A stretch of DNA of 64,000 nt from assembly GCF_018617395.1 (NCBI RefSeq), contig NZ_JACSKC010000001.1:1364001-1428000 (forward strand), written 5' to 3'. The stretch is from Exiguobacterium sp. s48 (lineage in GTDB: Bacteria; Bacillota; Bacilli; Exiguobacteriales; Exiguobacteriaceae). Each line of letters begins with the position of its first letter. The first letter of the stretch is position 1. The position numbers were made by a program, and so were the translations under genes. Of this stretch, positions 21,433-31,498 are shown in pieces. A model generated the notes under the pieces. It saw only the letters and a list, made by a program, of their open reading frames with translations, had not been told where the DNA came from and ran no database searches.

Positions 21433-22335
21433 TTAGATTTTCAAGAAACGACCGAGCGATGTCGTCGATCCCCAGATTCCGATGAACGCACCGAGTGCAA
21501 GTAACACGAATGATACTTGGACCGTGAGCGTCGATGGATCAATCAACTTAAATATATCACTATTCAATTGATCAAGCGATGGTTGTAAAGCACTATATGC
21601 AACGTCATATCCGAAATAAATGACTAAAATCGGGATAAGAGCCCCAAGCATTCCGAGAAGCAATCCTTCGATGAAGAACGGCCAGCGGATGAAGCTGTTC
21701 TTCGCTCCAACGAGTCGCATGATTTCAATCTCACGGCGACGTGAGAAAATCGTCATTTTAATCGTATTCGAGATCAAGAACATCGCCATCAATGTCAAAC
21801 CGACGATCAACGCGAGTCCACCGATGCGAATCCCGTTGAAGAAGGCGAACATTTTATCGATGTAGTCTTTCCCATACTTCACATCGTCGACATTATCAAG
21901 TGAACCGACCGATTTGGCCACTTCTTCTAATTCTGTCGGGTCTTGCGCTTTGACGATATAACGGGCATGGAGCGGGTTATCTTTTTCTACCGTTCCGTAT
22001 GCAGCCGCATCGTCCCCAAGTTGGTCTTGGAACTTCTGTAACTCATCTTCTTTCGAGCTGAATGTGACCGTCGAGACGCCCGGCACCTGTTCGATATTCT
22101 CTCCAAGTTTCTCGACCGAGTTCTCATCTGCGGTACGCGTGATGAACACTTGAATCTCGACATCGTTCTCGACGTTGTCTGAGATTTCGTTGACGTTGAA
22201 CATGACGAGTGCGAATACACCGACAAGTAGTAACGTGATGGTGACGGCACTGATTGCCGCGAACGACATCCAACCATTACGAAGCGTTCCTTTGAACCCT
22301 TCGCGCAAATGGCGCAATCCAGTCTTAAACATCAT
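21433..22335 (-). CDS. ftsX: Cell division ABC transporter permease FtsX
   Basis: A 300-residue permease with one N-terminal membrane segment, a large extracellular loop (about residues 45-165) and three C-terminal membrane segments, the FtsX topology. The open frame extends to 22527, but that part is a shadow of ftsE. Among three close ATGs I chose 22335, which overlaps the ftsE stop and lies nine bases from AAAGGAG. The extracellular loop is the expected docking site for the M23 protein encoded next. Confidence 0.94.
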   Translation of the reverse strand: MMFKTGLRHLREGFKGTLRNGWMSFAAISAVTITLLLVGVFALVMFNVNEISDNVENDVEIQVFITRTADENSVEKLGENIEQVPGVSTVTFSSKEDELQKFQDQLGDDAAAYGTVEKDNPLHARYIVKAQDPTELEEVAKSVGSLDNVDDVKYGKDYIDKMFAFFNGIRIGGLALIVGLTLMAMFLISNTIKMTIFSRRREIEIMRLVGAKNSFIRWPFFIEGLLLGMLGALIPILVIYFGYDVAYSALQPSLDQLNSDIFKLIDPSTLTVQVSFVLLALGAFIGIWGSTTSLGRFLKI

Positions 22336-23011
22336 AGCCATATGCTCCTTTCTCTTCATCGCGAACGACTTTCCCGTTCTCAATCGCAATGACGCGGTGA
22401 CGAATCTTATCAACAATGTCACGGTTGTGTGTCGCCATGACAATCGTTGCTCCACGGCGATGAATTTCTTCAAATACTTCCATAATGCCCCATGCTGTCT
22501 CTGGGTCCAAGTTCCCCGTCGGCTCATCGGCGATGATCAGTTTCGGTTTGTTCACGATTGCTCGGGCGATGGAGACACGCTGTTGTTCTCCACCTGAAAG
22601 CTCATCGGGATAGTTGCGTGCTTTATTCTTCAATCCGACCAAGTTCAACACATCCATGACTTGTTTACGAATCGACGACGTGTCTGCTCCGACAACTTCT
22701 AATGCGAACGCCACATTCTCATAGACCGTGAGTGACGGAAGCAATTTAAAATCTTGGAAGATGACGCCGAGTTGACGACGAAGTTTTGGCACGTGACGGT
22801 CTTTGACTTTTCCGACATCGAGTCCGTCAATCAATAATTGACCGGCTGTCGGTTTCTCCTCGCGATAAATCATCTTCATGAATGTCGATTTACCGGCACC
22901 AGAAGGTCCGACGACATAAAGAAACTCGCCGTCGCGAATCTCTAAATCGAGGTCATCCATGGCAACGACGCCGTTCGGATATACTTTACTGACTTTTTGC
23001 ATCGAGATCAT
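22325..23011 (-). CDS. ftsE: Cell division ATP-binding protein FtsE
   Basis: A 228-residue ABC ATPase: Walker [10 protein letters not shown] near residues 36-44, signature LSGGEQQR near 139, Walker B LIIADEP near 158 and H-loop ATHNRD near 194. It energises FtsX to switch on cell-wall hydrolysis. Translationally coupled to ftsX by an 11-base overlap. Confidence 0.97.
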   Translation of the reverse strand: MISMQKVSKVYPNGVVAMDDLDLEIRDGEFLYVVGPSGAGKSTFMKMIYREEKPTAGQLLIDGLDVGKVKDRHVPKLRRQLGVIFQDFKLLPSLTVYENVAFALEVVGADTSSIRKQVMDVLNLVGLKNKARNYPDELSGGEQQRVSIARAIVNKPKLIIADEPTGNLDPETAWGIMEVFEEIHRRGATIVMATHNRDIVDKIRHRVIAIENGKVVRDEEKGAYGYDV

Positions 23012-23363
23012 AACGTATTCCCTACCCTTTTTAAAATTTTTTTAAGCATCTATGACGAATTTGAATCAATTGTTTTAGTTACTGTATATTTCGCCTAGAG
23101 TCTTTTTTACAGGAATTGATTCCCTCTGTCAAGGTCTCATTGATTGGTAATAGCCTGGTCAAAAAAACATCTAGGGCAAAGCTGAAGCGACTACAATTAT
23201 ATCAATCCAACTTTTAAAACACCATTACAGGAGTATTTCAGTTGAATAGCGTTCCGTGTGAAAATGTCGCGATGAACCTGACTTTCACCCTGTTCTTCGT
23301 GAGGCTGAAACCGCATTTCAAAAGGGTGCTCCCTAAGGAACACCCTTCACAAATTCGACAATA
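23012..23363. other. Intergenic region between ftsE and the BCCT gene
   Basis: No plausible gene in 352 bases. It holds the BCCT terminator at 23322-23347 and, on the minus strand, an extended -10 box TGATATAAT (23204-23196) that is the best ftsEX promoter candidate; this would give a leader of about 180 bases. No -35 box is convincing. Confidence 0.45.
23322..23347 (-). terminator. Terminator of the BCCT transporter gene
   Basis: An 11-bp stem with one mismatch (23322-23332 with 23337-23347) and a short T tail on the minus strand, 17 bases past the stop codon. Confidence 0.75.
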
Positions 23364-24971
23364 TTAGTCGCGTGGTTTTTCTTTCAAGGCATCAAATGGT
23401 GATTTCTTTCGTTTTCGATATTTGATATGAATCGTCGAGGACTCATAGTCATCAGAAGCCCGTATATCCTGGCTCGAGACACGGACGAACGACCATGCCA
23501 AGAGGAACATGATAAAGATGAGCGGGAAGCCCCCGACAATACTCGCTGTTTGGAGCGTATCGAGACCACCTAGGAACATGAGCGTGAGCGGCATGATCGC
23601 AAGGGCGAACGCCCAAAAGAGTCGGTTCCAGACGATTGGCTCGTCTTCGACGTGTTTTTGTGTAACCGATGCCAAGATGTAAGACGATGAATCGAACGTC
23701 GTCGCCAAGAAGATGATGGCGAGGAGGGTAAAGACGCCGATGACGACTTTCCCGAACGGCAACTGTCCAATGATGGCGATGATCGTCGGGGCCGGTCCAT
23801 TCGCTGCCATATATCCGACGACGTCGAACGTGCCACTCAAGTGAAGATACAGCCCGTAGTTTCCGAGAATCCCAAAGAAGAGGATACAACCGAGTGTCCC
23901 ATATACCATCGTCCCGAAAATCATGTTGCGAATCGTACGTCCACGTGAGATTCGAGCAACGAACAGTCCGACGAACGGTGCATACACGAGCCACCAAGCC
24001 CAATAGAACACGGTCCATGATTCTGGGAATCCCGTCGAGGTGAACCCTCCGAAGTCACCGAACGGCTCCATCCATGTCGCCATCCGGAAGAAGTTATCCA
24101 TGACAATCCCGACCCCATTGAACGTCGTTTCCAATATGAAGCGAGTCGGACCGAAGATGAAGACGAACGTCAAGATCCCCAGGGCGAGCCAGATGTTCAA
24201 ATCACTTAGTACTTTGATTCCGCCCTTTAGTCCGATATATGAACTGATGGCGAAGATCACCGTACAAATTAACATGATGACGGCTTGCATGCCGAGCGTG
24301 ACAGGAATTCCGGTTAATTCGTTGACCCCTTCGGCAATCATCGGTGTCCCGAGCGCGAGTGTCGTTCCGGCTCCACCCAATAATCCAAAAATAAATAAGA
24401 TATCAATAATCTTGCCGAGTGGACCATCCGCCCATCTCCCGATCACGGGACGCACTGCTTCACTTACTTTCAATACGGACTTCTTGCGGACATAGAAGAA
24501 ATAGGCAATCGGTAAGGCTGGTAACGTATAAATTGCCCAGGCAATCGGTCCCCAGTGGAACATCCCGTATGCCGTCGACCATTGGATGGCTTCCGGTGAC
24601 TCGGGTGTCAATCCAAATGGTGGTCCTTCATAGTAATACACCCATTCGATGACCGACCAATAAAGAATACTCGACCCGATCCCGGCAGCAAACAACATCG
24701 CCGCCCAAGAGAATGTACTGAATTCGGGTTCTTCATCTTCACGACCTAATTTGATGTGCCCATTCTTACTGAAGGCAATAAAGATCAAAAATCCGAATGC
24801 GCCTAACCCCATCGCTAAGTACAACATCCCAAAGTTAGAGGTCATGTATTCGTTCGCCGCGCCGACCCATGCCTTCCCTGTCTCCGGGAAGAAGATGAGC
24901 GGTAGCGTCACCCCTAACAGTAATACGAACGAGCCGATAAAAGTCGGCCAGTCAATCAACTTCGTCTTCAA
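23364..24971 (-). CDS. BCCT-family betaine/carnitine/choline transporter
   Basis: A 535-residue protein with about 12 membrane segments. The conserved BCCT signature around membrane segment 8 is seen as WTVFYWAWWLVYAPFVGLFVARISRGRTIR, and GIGSSILYWSVIEW matches the substrate-binding segment 4 region. BCCT carriers import osmoprotectants with Na+ or H+; OpuD-like glycine betaine uptake is likely, but the substrate cannot be fixed from sequence alone. Relative to B. subtilis it is inserted between ftsE and cccB and has its own terminator. Confidence 0.9.
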   Translation of the reverse strand: MKTKLIDWPTFIGSFVLLLGVTLPLIFFPETGKAWVGAANEYMTSNFGMLYLAMGLGAFGFLIFIAFSKNGHIKLGREDEEPEFSTFSWAAMLFAAGIGSSILYWSVIEWVYYYEGPPFGLTPESPEAIQWSTAYGMFHWGPIAWAIYTLPALPIAYFFYVRKKSVLKVSEAVRPVIGRWADGPLGKIIDILFIFGLLGGAGTTLALGTPMIAEGVNELTGIPVTLGMQAVIMLICTVIFAISSYIGLKGGIKVLSDLNIWLALGILTFVFIFGPTRFILETTFNGVGIVMDNFFRMATWMEPFGDFGGFTSTGFPESWTVFYWAWWLVYAPFVGLFVARISRGRTIRNMIFGTMVYGTLGCILFFGILGNYGLYLHLSGTFDVVGYMAANGPAPTIIAIIGQLPFGKVVIGVFTLLAIIFLATTFDSSSYILASVTQKHVEDEPIVWNRLFWAFALAIMPLTLMFLGGLDTLQTASIVGGFPLIFIMFLLAWSFVRVSSQDIRASDDYESSTIHIKYRKRKKSPFDALKEKPRD

Positions 24972-25043
24972 TTGTCATCACTCCATTTCCATAACATCTC
25001 CTATTACCTTAAAAATAATTCCCTAAGCCTTAGGACCCCAAAC

Positions 25044-25078
25044 AAAAAAAGCATGAGGGACCTGTTCGCCTCATGCTT
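25044..25078 (-). terminator. Terminator of cccB
   Basis: A perfect 10-bp stem (25049-25058 with 25069-25078) followed on the minus strand by a T run, seven bases past the cccB stop. Confidence 0.87.
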
Positions 25079-25085
25079 CCAACAC

Positions 25086-25421
25086 TTATTTTTTCTCAGC
25101 GAGCCAAGCGGCGACCGCCGTGATTTCTTCATCATCTTCGAGGACGTTCGCAGGCATCGCGCCTTGACCGTTTCGAATGACATTTTCAATCTCTTCTGCC
25201 GACAAACGAGCACCGACTTGCTCGAGTGACGGACCACTCATTCCTTCGAGGTTCGCACCGTGACACGCTGCACAGTTTTGCGCGAAGACCGCTTCTGCAT
25301 CAATCGATGCTGTGTTCGAGCCCGTATCCCCGTCGCTCGACGTTCCTTCTTCTTCACCACCGCCACATGCTCCGAGCGTCAACATGGCGCCGAGGCCAAT
25401 GGCCATCATCCATTTTTTCAT
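25086..25421 (-). CDS. cccB: Membrane-anchored cytochrome c551
   Basis: A 111-residue lipoprotein cytochrome. The signal peptide ends in the lipobox LGAC near residue 19, followed by a Gly/Ser/Thr/Asp-rich linker and a class I cytochrome c domain with heme motif CAACH (residues about 54-58) and an axial Met in GAMPANV. It passes electrons on the outer face of the membrane. Its place between ftsE and prfB agrees with B. subtilis cccB. Confidence 0.93.
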   Translation of the reverse strand: MKKWMMAIGLGAMLTLGACGGGEEEGTSSDGDTGSNTASIDAEAVFAQNCAACHGANLEGMSGPSLEQVGARLSAEEIENVIRNGQGAMPANVLEDDEEITAVAAWLAEKK

Positions 25422-25529
25422 AACCGCGTTCCCCTCCTAAGTTGTAGAAATCACCTACATTTACCATTATAGCCGTAAACGTATCCTTTCTAACCTAATC
25501 TCACGAAAAGTACACAAAGATTCCACAAC

Positions 25530-26387
25530 TTACGGCACGTTGATATAACGCTTATCTGACGTAAACCCTTGTCCAAGTACCTCGTGTGCCTCGCTAAAGA
25601 CGAGGAACGCTTCCGGGTCGATCCGACGAATGATTTCTTTCAGTCGGCTCACTTCACTCTGACGGACGACAATCATGAGCATCGGACGGTCCAGACGTGA
25701 GTACGCCCCGATCGCCTGAATCTCCGTCGCACCGCGATCGAGTTCCTCAAAGACGGCCCGGACGATGAAGTCCCGTTTCTCCGAGATAATATACGCCATC
25801 TTGTCCTGTGTGAACCCAAGCTGGACGAAGTCGATCATTTTGACCGTGATAAATAGTGCAATCAGTGCATAAAGCCCAGTCGAGAACGAGAATGTGAGAG
25901 CTGCGGTCAAAACGACCATGCCGTCGAGAATGGCGATACAGAGATAGAGCGGGATGTGCGTGAACTTATGTAAGATCTGTGCGATCAAGTCCATCCCACC
26001 CGTCGAGGCGCGTCCGCGGAAGATGAGACCGAGCCCGACACCGACGCCAACTCCACCGAAGATGGCAGCGAGTAACGTGTCGTTCACGGCAGCCCCGGCA
26101 TCAATCGCCTCGTAAAAAAGAATGACACCTGGCAAGAAAATGGAGCCGACGAGTGATTTCACGCCGAACCCGAGTCCGAGGATTGCCCATCCGACGATGA
26201 GGAGTAGTACGTTTGCCACGAGCTGAAACGCACCTGGCGAGATGCCAAACAGTTCATACGTGATGACCGAGATCCCACTCACCCCGCCCGATGCGAGGTT
26301 GTTCGGCAACAGGAATAGGCTGAAGGCCGAGGCGACGAACACCGAACCCGTCAACAAATACAGATAGTCTTTGACGATTTGCTTCAT
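25530..26387 (-). CDS. yvjA: YitT-family (DUF2179) membrane protein, YvjA-like
   Basis: A 285-residue protein with five or six membrane segments (YitT domain, including ASGGVSGISVI and ASTGGMDLIAQI) and a C-terminal cytoplasmic DUF2179 domain (GATEIQAIGAYS...IIRRIDPEAFLVF). Function of the family is unknown. It lies between cccB and prfB as yvjA does in B. subtilis. Two further paralogues are present at 56487 and 57527. Confidence 0.85.
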   Translation of the reverse strand: MKQIVKDYLYLLTGSVFVASAFSLFLLPNNLASGGVSGISVITYELFGISPGAFQLVANVLLLIVGWAILGLGFGVKSLVGSIFLPGVILFYEAIDAGAAVNDTLLAAIFGGVGVGVGLGLIFRGRASTGGMDLIAQILHKFTHIPLYLCIAILDGMVVLTAALTFSFSTGLYALIALFITVKMIDFVQLGFTQDKMAYIISEKRDFIVRAVFEELDRGATEIQAIGAYSRLDRPMLMIVVRQSEVSRLKEIIRRIDPEAFLVFSEAHEVLGQGFTSDKRYINVP

Positions 26388-26413
26388 TAAAGAAATTCTC
26401 CTTTACAGACAAC

Positions 26414-26443
26414 GTGGCCCAAAGACGGGAGTCTTTGAGCCAC
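26414..26443 (-). terminator. Hairpin after prfB, weak terminator
   Basis: A 13-bp stem with one mismatch and a GGGA loop lies just past the prfB stop, but no T run follows on the minus strand. It may attenuate or protect the prfB end rather than terminate fully. Confidence 0.5.
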
Positions 26444-26448
26444 ATGCA

Positions 26449-27549
26449 TCACATATTTGTTTTACGAAGGTAAGCATCGATAAACGGCATGACATCCCCG
26501 TCCATGACACCACTTGTGTTTCCGACCTCGTGGTTCGTCCGATGGTCTTTAACCATCGAGTACGGGTGGAAGACGTATGAACGGATTTGGCTACCCCAAC
26601 CGATATCTGTCTTCTCTCCACGGATCTCATCGAGTTTACGTTGTTGCTCGTCGAGTTCGCGTTGGTACAATTTCGCTTTCAACATCTTCATTGCCGACTC
26701 ACGGTTCTTGATTTGTGAACGCTCTGTCTGACATGAGACGACGACGCCTGTCGGCACGTGCGTGATTCGGACGGCAGAGTCCGTCGTGTTAATGTGCTGT
26801 CCGCCAGCACCTGACGCGCGGTACGTGTCGATGCGGAGGTCTTCTGTCCGTACTTCGATCTCGATGTCGTCATCGAATTCCGGCATGACGTCACATGACA
26901 CGAACGACGTGTGACGACGACCTGACGAATCAAACGGCGAGATGCGGACTAAACGGTGAATCCCTTTTTCCGCTTTCAAGTAGCCGTATGCGTTATGCCC
27001 GATGATGCGGAGCGTGACCGACTTGACGCCCGCTTCCTCTCCTGGGAGGTAATCGACCGTCTCGACTTTCCAGCCCTGTTTATCCGCGAAACGTTGATAC
27101 ATCCGAAGGAGCATCGATGCCCAGTCCTGCGACTCGGTACCGCCCGCACCCGGGTGCAATTCAAGGATGGCGTTGTTCGCATCGTATGGTCCGTTCAATA
27201 GAATTTCAAGTTCAAAGTCATCAAACTCTTTCTTGAGCGCTTGAATCGATTCTCCGAGCTCTTCTTGCATCTCTGCATCCGGCTCTTCCTTGATGAGTTC
27301 GAGCGTCACTTCGCCGTCCTCATGTTGGGTCGCGAGGTCTTGATACTTGTCGACCATCGCTTTGAGGCCGTTCGATTCGTCGATGACTTTTTGAGCCTTC
27401 TCCTGGTTGTCCCAGAAGTCAGGATACGTCATCTCGTTCTCGAGCTCGGCGATACGTGCCTCTTTCTCTGTCAAGTTGAGCGATGCTCTGTAATTCTCGA
27501 GGCGTTTCGCCATCGCCTCTAGTTCGTTCCGAATATCTGAAATTTCCAT
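26449..27549 (-). CDS. prfB: Peptide chain release factor 2, without programmed frameshift
   Basis: A 366-residue RF2. The stop-codon reading motif SPF is seen in RISPFDSSG and the hydrolysis motif GGQ in [11 protein letters not shown]. The start is the ATG at 27549 with GGAAAGGTGA upstream, which gives the full-length protein in one frame. Most bacteria need a +1 frameshift at a CTT-TGA-C site after about codon 25; here the aligned codons are CTC-AAC (27480-27475), so no recoding is needed. It follows secA by 54 bases, as in Bacillus. Confidence 0.96.
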   Translation of the reverse strand: MEISDIRNELEAMAKRLENYRASLNLTEKEARIAELENEMTYPDFWDNQEKAQKVIDESNGLKAMVDKYQDLATQHEDGEVTLELIKEEPDAEMQEELGESIQALKKEFDDFELEILLNGPYDANNAILELHPGAGGTESQDWASMLLRMYQRFADKQGWKVETVDYLPGEEAGVKSVTLRIIGHNAYGYLKAEKGIHRLVRISPFDSSGRRHTSFVSCDVMPEFDDDIEIEVRTEDLRIDTYRASGAGGQHINTTDSAVRITHVPTGVVVSCQTERSQIKNRESAMKMLKAKLYQRELDEQQRKLDEIRGEKTDIGWGSQIRSYVFHPYSMVKDHRTNHEVGNTSGVMDGDVMPFIDAYLRKTNM

Positions 27550-27603
27550 AGTGTGATTCACCTTTCCGTAGGAAAGAGGCGAGCGGACCCGCCTCTTCAA
27601 TAA

Positions 27604-30126
27604 TTAAGCCTGTTGTCTACCGTGACAGTTCTTGAACTTCTTACCAGAACCACACCAGCACGGGTCGTTCCGGCCAATGCTGTCTTCTTTCGAACGACGG
27701 ACCGGTTTCTTCTTGACCGGCGCATCGCTCTTGCCAGAGACGGCAACTTCCTCTTCGACGACTTTCTCGCGTCGGAGGTTGTCCCCGACTTCGGCACGAA
27801 GCACGAAGCCTGTCACTTCTTCTGCGATCGCCGCATTCATCGCGTCGAACATGTTGATCCCTTCCGCTTGGTACTCACGAAGCGGATCGTTCTGTCCGTA
27901 AGCGCGGAGGTGAATCCCTTGGCGCAACTGGTCCATATGGTCGATATGAGACATCCAGTGCGAGTCGACGGCACGGAGTACGATAATCTTCTCGAACTCG
28001 TTAAAGCGTTCAGGTGGCGCGAGTTCACGCTTCGCTTCATACTGCTCGTTCACGCGCTCCATGAGGAGTTCGACGATTTCTTCACGCTCTTTACCGTAGA
28101 AGTCTTTGCCTTCGACTGTTTTTTCGAGTGCGAGTGTTTGGTTTGCCCAATGTGCAAGCTCGTCGATGTTCCATTCTTCTGGCACGAGTTCGATCGGTGT
28201 ATATTGTAAGACACCGAGTTCGACCGTCTGGGCCATCATCGAGCGGACGATATCCGTGACTGACTCGTTCTCAAGGATGCTGGCGCGGTCTTTGTACATG
28301 ACTTTCCGTTGGTCAGCCATGACGTTGTCGTAACCGAGAAGCTGTTTACGTGCATCATAGTTGTTTCCTTCAACACGTTTTTGAGCCGACTCGACCGCTT
28401 TTGATACCATACGGCTCTCAATCGGTTGTGTGTCATCCATTCCAAGACGCTCCATCATGCTTTGGAGGCTATCCGTCCCGAAGCGGCGCATGAGCTCATC
28501 TTCGAGTGACAAGTAGAACTGCGATTTACCCGGGTCCCCTTGACGACCTGAACGACCACGGAGCTGATTATCGATTCGGCGTGACTCGTGACGTTCTGTC
28601 CCGATGATATAGAGACCACCAAGGTCGACGACACCTTCTCCAAGTTTGATATCGGTACCACGACCGGCCATGTTCGTCGCAATCGTGACCGCACCTTTTT
28701 GTCCGGCGTTCTCGATAATTTCCGCTTCACGGGCATGGTTCTTCGCATTCAAGACATCGTGACGAATCTTTTTCTTCGTCAAGAGCTTGCTCAAGTATTC
28801 AGACGTTTCAACAGCGACCGTACCGACAAGAATCGGTTGACCTGTCGCATGAACCGTTGCAATTTCTTCAACGACGGATTTGAACTTGCCTTCCATCGAT
28901 TTGAAGATGAGGTCCGACTTGTCGTCCCGAAGGATCGGCTTGTTCGTCGGAATCGTCACAACTTGCATATTGTAAATATTACGGAACTCCTCTTCCTCCG
29001 TCTTCGCTGTACCGGTCATCCCAGCAAGCTTCTCATACATCCGGAAGTAGTTTTGATACGTGATTGTCGCGAGCGTCATGGATTCACGTTGAATCTCGAC
29101 GCCTTCTTTCGCCTCGATCGCTTGGTGAAGACCTTCAGAGTAGCGACGTCCATCCATGACACGTCCCGTGAACTGGTCGATAATCATGACTTGTCCTTCG
29201 CGAACCATATAGTCGATGTCATGATGCATGACCGCGTTCGCACGTAGTGCGAGTCCGACGTGGTGGTTGACCGCGACGTGTTCGATGGCGAACAAGTTGT
29301 CGATGCCGAAGAATTTCTCAGCGAGGTCGACCCCTTGGTCCGTCAAGAGGACTGATTTCGTCTTGATGTCGACCGTATAATCTTCTTCCTCTTTTAACGT
29401 ACGGACGAACGCATCCGCGCGTGTGTAGAGTTCTGTCGATTTTTGAGCCGATCCCGAGATGATGAGCGGAGTACGCGCCTCATCGACGAGGATCGAGTCG
29501 ACTTCATCGACGATCGTGTAGTAGAGCTCACGTTGGACACGGTCTTCCTTATAAAGGACCATGTTGTCACGGAGGTAGTCGAACCCGAGCTCGTTGTTCG
29601 TCGAGTACGTGATATCACAGTTATAGGCCGCCTGTTTCTCGACACGGTCCATGTTCGACACGTTGAGGCCGACCGAAAGACCGAGTGCGAAATAGAGCGG
29701 CTCCATGAGTTCTTTATCTCGTTTCGCCAAATATTCGTTGACCGTTACGACGTGTACGCCACGGCCAGTGAGCGCGTTCAAGTAGACTGGAAGTGTCGCG
29801 ACGAGCGTCTTCCCTTCACCGGTTTTCATTTCGGCGATGTCGCCGTTATGGAGCACGTAACCCCCGATGAGTTGAACACGGTAGTGACGCATACCGAGCA
29901 CACGCTCTGATGCTTCACGACAGACCGCGAACGCCTCCGGCAAGAGGTCGTCAAGTGTCTCGCCTTTCGCCAGACGCTCCCGGAACTCTTCCGTCTTCGC
30001 CTGAAGCTGTTCGTCAGACAATGCTTTGATTGGTTCGGCGAACGACTCGATCAAGTCGGCCGCTTTCTCTGCTTTTTTCAACATTCGTTTCTGTGGAGCA
30101 AATAACTCTTTCAAAAAGTTCGCCAT
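27604..30126 (-). CDS. secA: Preprotein translocase ATPase SecA
   Basis: An 840-residue motor of the Sec pathway. Walker A lies in [11 protein letters not shown] near residue 100, the DEAD-like box in [12 protein letters not shown] near 210, and helicase C motifs in GTVAVETSE and MAGRGTDI. The C-terminal zinc-binding SecB/ribosome tail [13 protein letters not shown] is intact. Two close ATGs exist; 30126 lies eight bases from AGAGGAG and is preferred over 30132, which is only two bases away. Confidence 0.97.
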   Translation of the reverse strand: MANFLKELFAPQKRMLKKAEKAADLIESFAEPIKALSDEQLQAKTEEFRERLAKGETLDDLLPEAFAVCREASERVLGMRHYRVQLIGGYVLHNGDIAEMKTGEGKTLVATLPVYLNALTGRGVHVVTVNEYLAKRDKELMEPLYFALGLSVGLNVSNMDRVEKQAAYNCDITYSTNNELGFDYLRDNMVLYKEDRVQRELYYTIVDEVDSILVDEARTPLIISGSAQKSTELYTRADAFVRTLKEEEDYTVDIKTKSVLLTDQGVDLAEKFFGIDNLFAIEHVAVNHHVGLALRANAVMHHDIDYMVREGQVMIIDQFTGRVMDGRRYSEGLHQAIEAKEGVEIQRESMTLATITYQNYFRMYEKLAGMTGTAKTEEEEFRNIYNMQVVTIPTNKPILRDDKSDLIFKSMEGKFKSVVEEIATVHATGQPILVGTVAVETSEYLSKLLTKKKIRHDVLNAKNHAREAEIIENAGQKGAVTIATNMAGRGTDIKLGEGVVDLGGLYIIGTERHESRRIDNQLRGRSGRQGDPGKSQFYLSLEDELMRRFGTDSLQSMMERLGMDDTQPIESRMVSKAVESAQKRVEGNNYDARKQLLGYDNVMADQRKVMYKDRASILENESVTDIVRSMMAQTVELGVLQYTPIELVPEEWNIDELAHWANQTLALEKTVEGKDFYGKEREEIVELLMERVNEQYEAKRELAPPERFNEFEKIIVLRAVDSHWMSHIDHMDQLRQGIHLRAYGQNDPLREYQAEGINMFDAMNAAIAEEVTGFVLRAEVGDNLRREKVVEEEVAVSGKSDAPVKKKPVRRSKEDSIGRNDPCWCGSGKKFKNCHGRQQA

Positions 30127-30226
30127 ACTCATATCTCCTCTGCACTCACTAAAAAATGCATGTTTTTTCCCTAATGTACAGTTTAACCGAAGTGGTGCCA
30201 CCTTTCAAGGAAAGGCAAAAGGAAAC

Positions 30227-30248
30227 GACCCCCCGAAGCCGGGAGGCC
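30227..30248 (-). terminator. Terminator of hpf
   Basis: On the minus strand an 8-bp GC-rich stem (30248-30241 with 30234-30227, with G:T pairs), GGCTTC loop and a partly T-rich tail, right after the hpf stop. Confidence 0.65.
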
Positions 30249-30265
30249 GTGTATAGTCAAGTTTA

Positions 30266-30829
30266 TTATTCAGGTTCGATCAAGCCGTACTTCCCATCTT
30301 TACGACGGTAGACGACGTTTGTGTTGCCCGTTTCTGCGTCTGAGAAGACGAAGAAGCTGTGACCGAGCATATCCATTTGAAGAATCGCCTCTTCCGTGTC
30401 CATCGGTTTCAATGTGAAGCGTTTCGTCCGTACGAGTTCGAGTTCTGCCTCGTCCTCATCATAGACGACCGGTGCATCATCAGGTCCTTCGAGAGACTTG
30501 AAGTACTCGCCGACGCCACCTTCTTTTCCGCGTCCTTTACGGTTGAGTTTCGTTTTGTGTTTACGGATTTGACGTTCCAATTTATCGACGACGAGGTCGA
30601 TTGCTGCATACATGTCGAGGTTCATGTCCTCGGCACGGAGCAACAAGTTCGGCATCGGGATCGTCACTTCCACTTTTTGTTTCTCGTTATACACTTTCAA
30701 GTTGACATAAGCCGTCTGTGCATCCGTAGGAGTTGTGAAATACCGAGTCAACTTCTCCAGCTTTTTCTCGACATAGTCTTTGATTGCTGGTGTGACCTCA
30801 ATGTTTTCGCCGCGAATGTTATAAATCAT
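30266..30829 (-). CDS. hpf: Ribosome hibernation promoting factor, long form
   Basis: A 187-residue long HPF (YvyD). The N-terminal S30AE domain (residues 1-95, MIYNIRGENIEVTPAIKDYVEKK) binds the 30S subunit, and the C-terminal domain (from about 125, VRTKRFTLKPMDTEEAILQM) drives 100S dimer formation. The long form is the one used by Firmicutes. Located upstream of secA as in B. subtilis. Confidence 0.96.
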   Translation of the reverse strand: MIYNIRGENIEVTPAIKDYVEKKLEKLTRYFTTPTDAQTAYVNLKVYNEKQKVEVTIPMPNLLLRAEDMNLDMYAAIDLVVDKLERQIRKHKTKLNRKGRGKEGGVGEYFKSLEGPDDAPVVYDEDEAELELVRTKRFTLKPMDTEEAILQMDMLGHSFFVFSDAETGNTNVVYRRKDGKYGLIEPE

Positions 30830-30936
30830 CTGAACTCCTCCTTAAAATTACCGCTTGAACCAATGATTCGTCGAACGAGACGGAATCTCCTGCTTCATTT
30901 CTTAAAAAAGAAAGTGGAACCAGGTGGCTCATTCAT

Positions 30937-30967
30937 ATTATACCCCGAAAACGCCGCTTTTGAAAAC
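30937..30967 (-). promoter_or_regulatory. hpf promoter candidate, SigA -10 with SigB-like features
   Basis: On the minus strand a perfect TATAAT (30942-30937) overlaps GGGTAT (30945-30940), and GTTTTC is found at 30967-30962, 16 bases upstream. TATAAT suggests SigA; GTTT...GGGTAT resembles SigB sites, although the spacing is longer than usual. B. subtilis hpf is stress-controlled, so dual use is plausible but unproven. Confidence 0.45.
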
Positions 30968-31098
30968 GTTATCATCAGAAAATAATGACAATTTTGTTCC
31001 GAATTCAACATTTCCTAGAACGAGCGGAAGGTATAGAAAGAAAATACCCATTCCAATCATTTTTAAACACCTTTTTTTATTATGTAGACAAAATAATA

Positions 31099-31122
31099 AG
31101 CCGACTCCCAAGGGAGCCGGCT
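31099..31122 (-). terminator. Terminator of the cold-shock gene
   Basis: An 11-bp stem (31099-31109 with 31112-31122, one G:T pair) followed on the minus strand by a T-rich tail, 13 bases past the stop. Confidence 0.8.
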
Positions 31123-31135
31123 TCGTGGTTTGAAA

Positions 31136-31333
31136 TTATAATTTTACAACGTTAGCCGCTTGTGGGCCACGCTCGCCATCAACGATTTCAAACTCTACTT
31201 CTTGACCTTCGTCAAGTGATTTGTAGCCTTCAGATTGGATTGCTGAGAAGTGTACGAACACGTCTTTGCCGCCTTCAACTTCGATGAATCCAAAACCTTT
31301 TTCTGAGTTAAACCATTTTACTTTACCTACCAT
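31136..31333 (-). CDS. Cold-shock protein, CspA/CspB family
   Basis: A 65-residue single cold-shock domain with both RNA-binding motifs, KGFGFIEV (RNP1) and DVFVHFSAI (RNP2). Such proteins are RNA chaperones. The longer reading frame upstream is the 5' leader; the ATG at 31333 begins the standard [10 protein letters not shown] consensus promoter lies about 57 bases upstream. Paralogue identity (CspA, B, C or D) cannot be told. Confidence 0.96.
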   Translation of the reverse strand: MVGKVKWFNSEKGFGFIEVEGGKDVFVHFSAIQSEGYKSLDEGQEVEFEIVDGERGPQAANVVKL

Positions 31334-31389
31334 GTGTAAATCCATTCCTTTCACCATTGGAGAATACAGAGGGTTTTCCTCTACGGCTA

Positions 31390-31418
31390 ATCTTACCACC
31401 TTCTTGTAAGCGTGACAA
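31390..31418 (-). promoter_or_regulatory. SigA promoter of the cold-shock gene
   Basis: On the minus strand TTGTCA (31418-31413), a 17-base spacer and TAAGAT (31395-31390). It implies a leader of roughly 50 bases, short for a cold-shock gene. Confidence 0.7.
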
Positions 31419-31498
31419 ATACTTTCTCAAATATTTGTAAACGTTTCGTCATTTGGCTTTCATTGGAATTATATTTCCCTACTTTTCATATTGTGTTG

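Noticed and set aside
21433-22527. Longer ftsX reading frame from 22527
   Set aside because: The first 64 residues lie inside ftsE in another frame and have no ribosome site; the ATG at 22335 has AAAGGAG at nine bases and overlaps the ftsE stop.
29443-29910. Long plus-strand frames opposite secA
   Set aside because: The high GC at third positions of secA leaves antisense frames open; no start signals or motifs.
31440-31456. Second cre-like sequence (CGAAACGTTTACA, minus strand) between csp and comK
   Set aside because: The core matches, but the first three consensus positions do not, and it lies upstream of the csp promoter with no carbon-related gene nearby.
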